Source: Myxococcales bacterium (GTDB lineage Bacteria > Myxococcota_A > UBA9160 > JALSIO01). Taken from it: a DNA stretch of 7,973 nt. Both the position numbers and the translations under genes were made by a program. Below are positions 1 through 7,973 of this stretch, piece by piece. The notes beneath the pieces were generated by a model. The model was given only the letters and a program-made list of their open reading frames with translations, was not told the DNA's origin and did no database searches. The stretch's first letter is position 1, and each line of letters opens with the position of its first letter. The stretch is from contig JALSIO010000799.1 in NCBI GenBank assembly GCA_026989995.1, positions 1 through 7,973 on the forward strand, given 5' to 3'.

Positions 1-2
1 GC

Positions 3-344
3 AGGGGCTACCGACTGGGACACCGGTACGCGGCGTCGCTCTTCGGAGCGAGGCGGTGGGCGCCCTTCGTCTCCACGAGCCTCCGTCTCGAGTGGAACGC
101 CTGGGGCGACATCCACGGCCGGGACCACGACCTCAATGCCCGGCTGGTCCCCACGGTGGATCCCTCGCTCCGGGGCGGCCGGCGCCTCGACCTCCTGGCT
201 GGGATCAACCTGATCGGAACCGGAGGGCCGGTCCGGAACCACCGCCTAGCCGTCGAACTGGGCAGGCCGGTCCATCAGCGCCTCGACGGTCCCCAGCTCG
301 AGACGGACTGGCGGGTGGTGGTGGGCTGGCAGGTCGCCTTCTAG
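3..344 (+). CDS. Probable outer-membrane beta-barrel 'transporter' (MetA/phenol-degradation-like), C-terminal part only
   Basis: The reading frame is open from the left edge (first whole codon at position 3) and ends at TAG 342-344, giving 113 residues of a protein whose 5' end lies outside the window. The segment shows the alternating polar/hydrophobic strands of an outer-membrane barrel (SLRLEWNAWGDI, RLDLLAGINLIG, HRLAVELGRPV, WRVVVGWQVAF). It ends in Phe, the usual C-terminal signal for assembly by the Bam machinery. The patterns LNARLVPTVDPSLRGGRRLDLL and LDGPQLETDWRVVVGWQ resemble, from memory, the end of proteins annotated only as 'transporter' or 'MetA-pathway of phenol degradation'. 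The substrate cannot be deduced. It faces leuS, with 48 bp between the two stop codons. The barrel call is fairly sure; the family name is less so. Confidence 0.62.
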   Translation, partial: RGYRLGHRYAASLFGARRWAPFVSTSLRLEWNAWGDIHGRDHDLNARLVPTVDPSLRGGRRLDLLAGINLIGTGGPVRNHRLAVELGRPVHQRLDGPQLETDWRVVVGWQVAF

Positions 345-366
345 GGCCTTCGAATCAGGCAGGGGA

Positions 367-392
367 GGCGGGGGCTCCTTCCGGACCCCCGC

Positions 393-393
<1 letters not shown>
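367..393. terminator. GC hairpin between converging genes, probable bidirectional terminator
   Basis: GGCGGGGG (367-374) pairs perfectly with CCCCCGCC (386-393). Inside it, after one bulged C, TCC (376-378) pairs with GGA (383-385) around a TTCC loop, giving an 11-bp stem. The right arm reaches the first base of the leuS stop codon. The hairpin lies exactly between two converging reading frames, which supports a termination role for both. Neither side carries a T-run, so it would be a non-canonical terminator of the kind common in high-GC genomes, or an mRNA 3'-end stabiliser. Confidence 0.6.
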
Positions 394-3029
<2,636 letters not shown>

Positions 3030-3195
3030 GGCGGGATCCTACCGATCCCCTCCGGGAAGCGCCCGGGGGGGGCGGTGCCACCGGGGCCCTTCTCCCCGGA
3101 ACGGGGCGGGAGGAGGGCGCCGCGCCCGCTCGAGCTCCGGCGCCGGGGCCTGCCCGGTCGCGGCGGCCCGGTCGCCGTCCGCGGGGCGGGCGCGG
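3030..3195 (-). other. Transporter-leuS intergenic spacer, very GC-rich with competing hairpins
   Basis: These 166 bp contain no convincing gene. CCGGGG (3081-3086) can pair with CCCCGG (3094-3099) over a 7-nt loop. The second arm can instead pair as CCCCG (3094-3098) with CGGGG (3102-3106) over GAA, so the two stems exclude each other. GGGCG (3115-3119) can pair with CGCCC (3123-3127). No T-run follows any of them on the minus strand. I see no clear -35/-10 pair for leuS, no T-box elements, and no leader peptide rich in leucine codons. The spacer may hold a rho-independent-like stop for the transporter mRNA, a leuS leader, or only GC-rich sequence that folds by chance. Confidence 0.35.
3037..3040 (-). 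promoter_or_regulatory. Shine-Dalgarno for leuS
   Basis: Read on the minus strand, AGGA sits 7 nt before the leuS ATG (AGGATCCCGCC-ATG). A stronger GGAGGGG lies further upstream at a spacing too long for normal initiation, so AGGA is the likelier ribosome site. This supports the ATG at 3029 as the start. Confidence 0.5.
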
Positions 3196-6100
3196 CTAGT
3201 CGTCGCGGAGGCCGAGCTTGCGCTCCCGCTCCTTCTGCATGCGCAGGGCCTCCATCTGCTCCTCGGTGAGCAGCGCCGTGGCCACCTTGGGGCGGAAGAT
3301 GGAGTAGAGCGCGGGAACCACCGTGATCGCGCCGAGCATGTTCAGGATCATCAGGAAGACGAGCAGGAAGGCCATCTCTCCCTGGAAGCGCAGGTTCGAG
3401 AAGACCCAGAGCACGATCCCTCCGGTGATGGTGGTCGCGGTGAAGGTGACCGCCATTCCGGTGGTGCGCACGGCGCGGCGAATGGCCTCGTCGATGCTCT
3501 CGGCATCGGCCACCTCCTGGCGGATCCGGTCCACGATGTAGATGGCGTAGTCGACGCCGATCCCCACCCCCACCGATTGTACCGGAAGGGTGTTGATGTT
3601 GAGGCCGATCCCCCGCCAGGCCATGTAGCCCAGCGAGACCATGGTCGCGGTGACGATCTGGGTGAGGATGATGAAGCCGCTCGGGATCGACTGGTAGGTG
3701 ATGGAGTGGAGGATGAAGATCACCAGGAAGATCAGCGAGATGTTGGCGACGTGGCTCCGCTCCACCTCGTCGTTCACGGCGGCGAGAATCCCCATGATGC
3801 CCCCGGCCATCACGAACTGGACACCCCGCGTCCAGGAGTTGGTGGGCTGGTACCTGGGTACGCCGTCGACAGCCTTGAGGTCGTGAACGATCAGATCCTT
3901 GGTGTTCACACCCACGGCGCGCACGCCGAACTCCTCGGACTCCCACCACTGGTCGACGTCGTCGAGGGTCCAGTCGGCCAGGGTCTCCGGCCACGTGAAG
4001 GTCTGCCCCTCCTCGACCGAGTCCCGTTCGTTCTCGTAGTCCTCGATGGCGAGCTCCCGGAATTCCTCCATCCACTCGGGCAGCGGGTCCACGCCGGCGA
4101 CGCTCACCGGGACCTGCTCGTAGCTCGGGTTTTCGTCGCTTCCGTGGCGGATGCGCACGTTCAGCGTGTGATGCCGCGGCGGGAGCATGGGGCCGAGCAT
4201 GTAGTAGAGGAGGTCGAGGAGCTTGTCCCGATCGGTCCAGGGGGCGTCGGCCTCGGCGCGGTCCTTGTCGAGCCGGATGATCACCTCACCGATGGGATTG
4301 CGCTCGATGTAGTGCTGCGCCGCCAGCACCGCGGTGGTGATGGTTTCGCCCTTGTGGTCGGGATAGAAGAACGAGATGCTGGCATCGCGGCCGTCGTCGG
4401 TGAGGTAGGGGCGGAGGAAGCCCGGCGGGCCATTGGTCTGCAACTGGAAGATGGCGGCGCGGACGGTGCCCGGGTGCTCGGGAATGAACTGCCACTTGGG
4501 GTCGCCGTAGTGGTTCATCCGCCAGTAGCGCCGGAGGATGGGCGACAGCGAGACCGAGGCCCCGAGATCCGTGTTGATGTCCATGAAGCGCTCGAACTCC
4601 TCCATCCGGCGGATGGGGACGGAGTCGGCGCTGGCGTTGTCGCGGTCGCCGTTCGCGTAGACGACCATCGAGTCCACACCGCCGAACTTCTGCGCGATCA
4701 TCCCGGTGGCGATGTTGAACTCGTGGTCCGGGTAGAAGAGGAAGGATCCCGGGTTCGCCTCGCCGATCTTCGAGTGGAAGAGAGCCATCCAGGTGCCCCA
4801 GACGAGCAGGGCGATGGTCACTCCCGCCACCACGTACTTGTAGACCGGGTGCGTGGTGATGAACCCGATGAAGCGGGTGAATCGCACCATGAACGAGGGC
4901 AGGAAGTGTTCGTGCTCCGCCGGCGCCGGCAGGTAGCAGATGAGGATGGGGTGGAGGATCTCGACCGTGGCCAGGATCGAGAGCACCCACACGGCGCCGA
5001 ATTCGCCCAAGTTGCGCATCTGCGGGATGGAGGTCACGAGGATGACGAGGAGGCCCGCGACGTCCGTGATGATGCCGAGGGTGCCGGGCACGACGAGCTC
5101 GCCCATGGCGACCGTCGCCACCTCGATCTTCGCCTCGTCCGGGTTTCCCAGACGAGGCAGCATGATCTCGTAGTCCTCGAAGAAACGCTCGGCCATCTGC
5201 ACCGTGTGCGAGATGGCGCGCGCGGTGATGATCATCGGGATCACCAGCACCAGGGGGTCGAAGGTGATCCCGCGCCAGCCCGTGTAGCCGAGCCCCCAGA
5301 TCACGGTGGCGATGGCGGCGATGAAGGGGATGAACACGCCGTGCCATCGGCGGAAGTAGCCCCACAGGAGCAGGAAGATCATGGCGATGGTGCCGAGGAG
5401 GAAGGCCAGGATCTCGTAGGCGTGCTTCAGCACCCAGCCGGTGAGGATCGGCGCACCCGAGACGTAGACCTTGACGTTGTCGGTCTCCTCCCGGGCCTTG
5501 ATGGCCTGCACGTGCTCGAAGACGGCGCGGTAGACCTCGGCGCCCGAGAGGCGGTCCGTCACGAAGCCCGCGCTGACCAGCGCGCCCTTCTCGTCGCGGG
5601 ACACCAGCCGGCCGAAGATGAAAGGCGGGTTCTGGCGTACCAGCTCGCGCAGCTCCTCCGCCTCCTCCTGCGTCTCCGGCAGCTTCTCCATCAGGAGCTT
5701 GTTCGTGATGGAGCCATCCGGCTCGATCTGCACGATCCGGGTGCTCCGGTGGGTGACGGACTGCACCTGGTCGTGGTTCACCGGGTAGGGCGGGTAGGCC
5801 GCGTCGAGTCGCTTCAGGATCTCGAAATCCGAGAGATTCCCCTCCTCTTCGAGCTTGTCGCGCAGCGCCTCGCGCTCGTCCGTCTTCGAGTCGTATCCGA
5901 GGCCGTCGAGGGCCTTCGTGATCCGGTCGATCTTGGCGATGATCTCCGGCGTGAAGATCGTTCCGTCCTCGACGATCACGGCGATGGCCACCAGCGAGGA
6001 GGTGCCGAACTTGCCCGCGAACTTGTCCTGCGCGTGGATGAAGGGGTGGTCCGGCCAGAGGTCGCGGGCGTTGGTATCGATCCGCACCACGGGGAGCCAG

Positions 6101-6267
6101 GAGATCCCGAGCCCGAAGTTGGTGAGCGCCGCGTTCAGGATGGGCAGGAAGAAGAAGCCCGTGGAGAGGATCAGCAGGCTGGCCACGATCGCCCGGTGCC
6201 GGGTGATCAGCCGGGCGAAGCGGAGGCTTGCTGTTTCACGCCGTGCGCGATGGGGGGCTTCGGACAT
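3196..6267 (-). CDS. RND-superfamily exporter (MMPL/COG1033-like inner-membrane permease)
   Basis: A complete 1023-residue inner-membrane protein with the duplicated RND layout, one TM plus a large periplasmic loop plus five TMs, twice. My reading of the helices is TM1 27-47, loop 48-282, TM2-6 within 283-446, TM7 477-497, loop 498-838 and TM8-12 within 839-988. The second half carries the family signature GVGIGVDYAIYIVDR (900-914), whose Asp906-Tyr907 pair sits where RND pumps relay protons. The matching helix of the first half reads VIPMIITARAISHTVQMAERF (342-362) and lacks an acidic residue. The short N-tail and the Arg/Lys-rich C-tail (about 992-1023) are presumably cytoplasmic. Known relatives move lipids, hopanoids or hydrophobic compounds by proton motive force; the cargo here is unknown. 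No membrane-fusion protein or TolC homologue is adjacent. The ATG at 6265-6267 has GAGGAG 9 nt upstream. Confidence 0.92.
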   Translation of the reverse strand: MSEAPHRARRETASLRFARLITRHRAIVASLLILSTGFFFLPILNAALTNFGLGISWLPVVRIDTNARDLWPDHPFIHAQDKFAGKFGTSSLVAIAVIVEDGTIFTPEIIAKIDRITKALDGLGYDSKTDEREALRDKLEEEGNLSDFEILKRLDAAYPPYPVNHDQVQSVTHRSTRIVQIEPDGSITNKLLMEKLPETQEEAEELRELVRQNPPFIFGRLVSRDEKGALVSAGFVTDRLSGAEVYRAVFEHVQAIKAREETDNVKVYVSGAPILTGWVLKHAYEILAFLLGTIAMIFLLLWGYFRRWHGVFIPFIAAIATVIWGLGYTGWRGITFDPLVLVIPMIITARAISHTVQMAERFFEDYEIMLPRLGNPDEAKIEVATVAMGELVVPGTLGIITDVAGLLVILVTSIPQMRNLGEFGAVWVLSILATVEILHPILICYLPAPAEHEHFLPSFMVRFTRFIGFITTHPVYKYVVAGVTIALLVWGTWMALFHSKIGEANPGSFLFYPDHEFNIATGMIAQKFGGVDSMVVYANGDRDNASADSVPIRRMEEFERFMDINTDLGASVSLSPILRRYWRMNHYGDPKWQFIPEHPGTVRAAIFQLQTNGPPGFLRPYLTDDGRDASISFFYPDHKGETITTAVLAAQHYIERNPIGEVIIRLDKDRAEADAPWTDRDKLLDLLYYMLGPMLPPRHHTLNVRIRHGSDENPSYEQVPVSVAGVDPLPEWMEEFRELAIEDYENERDSVEEGQTFTWPETLADWTLDDVDQWWESEEFGVRAVGVNTKDLIVHDLKAVDGVPRYQPTNSWTRGVQFVMAGGIMGILAAVNDEVERSHVANISLIFLVIFILHSITYQSIPSGFIILTQIVTATMVSLGYMAWRGIGLNINTLPVQSVGVGIGVDYAIYIVDRIRQEVADAESIDEAIRRAVRTTGMAVTFTATTITGGIVLWVFSNLRFQGEMAFLLVFLMILNMLGAITVVPALYSIFRPKVATALLTEEQMEALRMQKERERKLGLRDD

Positions 6268-6276
6268 GGTGCCGGT

Positions 6277-6282
6277 CTCCTC
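6277..6282 (-). promoter_or_regulatory. Shine-Dalgarno for the RND exporter
   Basis: The minus strand reads GAGGAG-ACCGGCACC-ATG, a strong ribosome site with 9-nt spacing that fixes the start at 6267. The spacer contains CCGGCACC, which is complementary to GGTGCCGG near the predicted 5' end of the transcript (6369-6376), so the site might be occluded by RNA folding. Confidence 0.7.
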
Positions 6283-6370
6283 GCAGGTTCGACGGGGCAG
6301 CGGCAGAGTGCGGGACGCCCGAGACGGCTCGAGCGTTTCAGCGGCGAGGCCGAGTCGGGATCAGGGGTCC

Positions 6371-6431
6371 GGCACCGGGCGCACACGATATTTGCCTTGG
6401 GGGGTTCGGGTCAAGCGCCCGGGCCGGTGCC
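6371..6431. repeat. Imperfect inverted repeat bracketing the exporter promoter
   Basis: GGCACCGG (6371-6378) is the exact reverse complement of CCGGTGCC (6424-6431), and the arms extend inward with GCGC (6379-6382) and GCGC (6415-6418) after a 5-nt bulge on the right side. The candidate -10 and -35 elements (6385-6414) fall inside the loop. A related GGTGCCGG also lies at 6268-6275 next to the exporter start. The arrangement could be operator half-sites. In DNA this GC-rich, however, an 8-bp inverted repeat within some 160 bp is not far from chance. Confidence 0.3.
6385..6414 (-). promoter_or_regulatory. Candidate sigma70-type promoter for the RND exporter
   Basis: On the minus strand TTGACC (-35, 6414-6409) is followed after 18 nt by TATCGT (-10, 6390-6385). 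The -10 lies in the AAATATCG stretch, one of the few A/T-rich spots in the intergenic region. Transcription would begin near 6378 and leave a leader of about 110 nt before the exporter ATG. The -35 matches consensus at five of six bases; the -10 keeps TA at the start and T at the end. Confidence 0.5.
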
Positions 6432-6710
6432 ACGCCGAGGACCGGCGAGCCTCCCGGGTCGCTTCCGGTCCGGTCCGCTGGCGTGGCGGGGTCGGCCCGG
6501 GGGGAGTGACCCCCGCCGAGGGTACGCAGTTTGCCCGGCCACTCCGACTTGGCGAGCTTCCCGTCGCCCGGTGCGGGAGGCGGTGGGGCCGCCCGATCCG
6601 GGTGCCCGGAACGGGCCCCGGTGCGCGGTGCCCGGCCCGGGGAGATTCCGGCGTGCTCGGGGCGCCGCGTGGCGCCCGCCACGAGCGGGGCCGCGGCGGA
6701 CGGGGACACC

Positions 6711-6716
6711 AGGAGG
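6711..6716 (+). promoter_or_regulatory. Shine-Dalgarno that decides the GTG start of the dehydrogenase
   Basis: AGGAGG at 6711-6716 lies 7 nt before GTG 6724-6726, which is near-ideal spacing. No ATG occurs in this frame near the conserved N-terminal strand RVFATRW. The nearby ATG at 6737 is in another frame. The site is therefore the main evidence for GTG initiation. Confidence 0.8.
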
Positions 6717-6723
6717 GCGGGGC

Positions 6724-7758
6724 GTGGGCGGCCCGCATGCCCGGACACCGAGGAATCCGGCGCGGCCCCGGGTCTTTGCGACCCGGTGGCTTCCCGGGCC
6801 GGCACTCGAGCGGCTCGCGGAACGGTCCGAGCTCCGGGTGTGGCCCGAACCGCGCCCGCCCGGCCCCGCCGAGCTCGCCGACGCCGCTCGGGAAGCCGAG
6901 GGGCTCCTGTGCCTGCTCTGCGACCGCGTGGATGCCGCCCTCTTCGAGGCCTGCCCCCGGCTGCGGGTGGTGTCGAGCGTCTCCGTCGGGGTGGACCACA
7001 TCGATCTCGAGGAGGCGACCCGGCGCGGGATTCCCGTCGGCCACACCCCGGGCGTGCTCACCGAGACCACCGCGGAGCTCGCCTTCGCACTCCTGCTCGC
7101 GGCCTCGCGACGGGTGGCCGAGGGAGACCGCCTCGTGCGGGCGGGTCGCTGGACCCCGGATCGGGCCTGGGACCCGGAACTCCTGCTCGGCCGGGACCTC
7201 CTCGGTGCCACGCTCGGGGTGCTCGGGGCGGGCGCGATCGGGGCCGCCGTGGCCCGCCGCGCCGCCGCCTTCGGCATGCGGGTGGCCGTCTGGTCGCGCA
7301 CCCGGCGCGAGCTCCCCGGCGTGCCCGAGCCCCTCTGGGGGAGCCTCGAAGAAACGCTTCGCCGGTCGGAGTTCCTGAGCATCCACCTTCCGCTCGTTCC
7401 GGAGACCCGCGGGCTTCTGGACGCGGCGCGGCTGGGAATGCTTCCGCGCGGCGCGATCCTGGTGAACACGGCCCGCGGCCCCATCGTGGACGAGGCGGCG
7501 CTGGTCCGGGCACTCGAGTCGGGCCACATCGCTGCGGCCGGGCTCGACGTGTTCGGCACCGAACCCCTCCCGCTGGAGAGCCCCCTGGTTCGGCTGGAGA
7601 ACGTGGTCCTGACGCCCCATATCGGGAGCGCCAGCCTTGCGACCCGCGCCCGGATGGCGGAGCTCGCGGTGGAGAACCTCCTGGCCGGTCTCGAGCGGCG
7701 ACCCCTCCCTCACTGTGCAAACACGGTCTCGAACTCGCGTCCGAACACGATCCCCTGA
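6724..7758 (+). CDS. D-isomer-specific 2-hydroxyacid dehydrogenase, probable glyoxylate/hydroxypyruvate reductase
   Basis: A cytoplasmic NAD(P)H-dependent oxidoreductase of 344 residues, most like the GyaR/GRHPR branch that reduces glyoxylate to glycolate and hydroxypyruvate to D-glycerate. The N-terminal strand RVFATRWLPGPALERL (16-31) is typical. SVSVGVDHIDLEEATRRGI (85-103) and TPGVLTETTAELAFALLLAASR (108-129) are family blocks. The Rossmann motif is GVLGAGAIG (165-173; glycines 168, 170, 173). The catalytic residues are present: Arg251 in NTARGPIVDE, Glu280 in GTEP and His299 in TPHIGSAS. Ser191-Arg192-Thr193 after the second Rossmann strand suggests preference for NADPH (inference). GTG 6724 is chosen because AGGAGG lies 7 nt upstream and no in-frame ATG is available. 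The extreme C-terminus (about 331-344, CANTVSNSRPNTIP) departs from the usual 'CVNPEV' ending and overlaps an antisense frame. Substrate specificity is not certain; other 2-ketoacid reductases share these motifs. Confidence 0.9.
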   Translation: MGGPHARTPRNPARPRVFATRWLPGPALERLAERSELRVWPEPRPPGPAELADAAREAEGLLCLLCDRVDAALFEACPRLRVVSSVSVGVDHIDLEEATRRGIPVGHTPGVLTETTAELAFALLLAASRRVAEGDRLVRAGRWTPDRAWDPELLLGRDLLGATLGVLGAGAIGAAVARRAAAFGMRVAVWSRTRRELPGVPEPLWGSLEETLRRSEFLSIHLPLVPETRGLLDAARLGMLPRGAILVNTARGPIVDEAALVRALESGHIAAAGLDVFGTEPLPLESPLVRLENVVLTPHIGSASLATRARMAELAVENLLAGLERRPLPHCANTVSNSRPNTIP

Positions 7759-7895
7759 TCCGGAACACGCACTCCCAGGGGGAGCTCGTGGGGCGCGAGT
7801 TCCGGGTGGGCGGTTTTCTGACCGGGGCCGTGCACGGTCTCCTGGGTGTCCCACGGGCGGTCCGTCGTCTGCCGCGGCAGGGGGAGCGCAACCAT
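7710..7895 (-). CDS. Small hypothetical open frame, convergent with the dehydrogenase (doubtful)
   Basis: An ATG-initiated frame of 61 residues with strongly G/C-biased third positions. It is not unusually rich in Arg/Pro, unlike most shadow frames here, and ends LPLGVRVPDQGIVFGREFETVFAQ. Its last 49 bp overlap the dehydrogenase C-terminus on the other strand, so the two genes would converge with overlapping ends. No good ribosome site precedes ATG 7895. I recognise no family. It may be a small gene, the end of a larger gene broken by a frameshift near 7890-7900, or a chance frame. Confidence 0.2.
   Translation of the reverse strand: MVALPLPRQTTDRPWDTQETVHGPGQKTAHPELAPHELPLGVRVPDQGIVFGREFETVFAQ
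7731..7802 (+). terminator. Interrupted hairpin over the dehydrogenase stop codon, possible terminator
   Basis: GAACTCGCG (7731-7739) pairs perfectly with CGCGAGTTC (7794-7802), and inside it CACGA (7746-7750) pairs with TCGTG (7786-7790). A small inner stem, CTCCC (7772-7776) with GGGAG (7780-7784), caps the structure. TTTTCT follows on the plus strand at 7814-7819, 11 nt after the stem. The stem begins within the coding region, before TGA 7756-7758. The long loop and the distance to the T-run make this an atypical terminator. Confidence 0.3.
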
Positions 7896-7973
7896 GCGAA
7901 CAGGATCGCCTGGTCGAGGAGGGCGTGCCGCTGCGCCCCGGTCTCAGGCCGGGGCATCCCCTTCGTCGGCGGC
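7759..7973. other. Right-edge region with no assignable gene
   Basis: Downstream of the dehydrogenase I cannot assign a product. No plus-strand frame with a clear start and ribosome site is visible. The minus strand has three weak signals: the small frame ending at 7710; a GC3-rich stretch in the neighbouring frame reading MPRPETGAQRHALLDQAILFAW from 7957; and a possible gene end AADEGDAPA-stop (stop complement at 7944-7946) entering from the right. These cannot all be real. Sequence beyond 7973 would decide between them. Confidence 0.4.
7935..7955. terminator. GC hairpin near the right edge, terminator-like but without a T-run
   Basis: GCCCCGG (7935-7941) pairs perfectly with CCGGGGC (7949-7955) over a 7-nt loop, TCTCAGG. 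On the minus strand the loop holds TGA (7946-7944), which would close the AADEGDAPA frame entering from the right. A stop codon in a strong hairpin could mark a gene end. Neither strand has a following T-run. Confidence 0.25.

Larger units (their letters stand above)
6268..6723. other. Divergent intergenic region between the RND exporter and the dehydrogenase
   Basis: These 456 bp carry no supported gene. The open frames crossing them are proline/arginine/glycine-rich translations of GC-rich DNA with no family resemblance. The stretch holds the ribosome site and a candidate promoter for the exporter, an inverted repeat around that promoter, and the Shine-Dalgarno for the dehydrogenase. Local dips in GC occur at 6385-6394 (inside the promoter) and at about 6522-6535. 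I could not find a convincing -35/-10 pair for the rightward gene. Its promoter is presumably here, but in a form I cannot recognise. Confidence 0.6.

Noticed and set aside
3030..3195. T-box riboswitch or leucine leader peptide for leuS
   Set aside because: No T-box conserved sequence, no terminator T-run and no short frame with clustered leucine codons is present. The possible GTG frame at 3081 gives MAPPPPGASRRG with no leucine run.
6338..6805. Minus-strand 155-residue frame in the divergent spacer
   Set aside because: It is rich in Pro, Arg, Ala and Gly, overlaps the dehydrogenase start, covers the exporter promoter and resembles no family. It reads as untranslated GC-rich DNA.

Overview
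The window is very GC-rich, with codon third positions almost all G or C, and reads as a chromosomal segment of a free-living Gram-negative bacterium. Three genes can be called with confidence, together with the 3' end of a fourth. A Gram-negative host is supported by the C-terminus of an outer-membrane beta-barrel protein at the left edge and by a large RND/MMPL-type inner-membrane transporter. The base composition, the LeuRS type (no zinc-knuckle cysteines, long insert before KMSKS) and the transporter type would fit Myxococcota, Binatota or another former deltaproteobacterial lineage. That placement is inference; no rRNA or other marker is present to settle it.

Layout from left to right. 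(1) At 3-344 (+) is the C-terminal part of a probable outer-membrane barrel of the MetA/phenol-degradation 'transporter' type. (2) At 367-393 is a strong GC hairpin between two converging genes. (3) At 393-3029 (-) is leuS, complete leucyl-tRNA synthetase. (4) At 3030-3195 is a 166-bp GC-rich spacer with several competing hairpins. (5) At 3196-6267 (-) is a 1023-residue RND-superfamily (MMPL/COG1033-like) exporter. (6) At 6268-6723 is a 456-bp divergent spacer. It holds a credible sigma70-like promoter reading toward the transporter, bracketed by an inverted repeat, and an excellent Shine-Dalgarno for the rightward gene. (7) At 6724-7758 (+) is a D-isomer-specific 2-hydroxyacid dehydrogenase, probably glyoxylate/hydroxypyruvate reductase, starting at GTG. 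(8) At 7759-7973 no gene can be named. The stretch holds hairpins and conflicting weak coding signals on the minus strand.

The genes do not form an obvious pathway. The transporter and leuS share a strand and could be co-transcribed from the promoter near 6385-6414, but their 166-bp gap leaves room for a separate leuS promoter. The dehydrogenase is divergent from the transporter. I see no CRISPR array, insertion sequence, tRNA, rRNA, phage gene or recognisable defence system. This looks like ordinary core or transport DNA, and the findings below are modest: regulatory structures, lineage-specific enzyme variation and an unresolved right edge.
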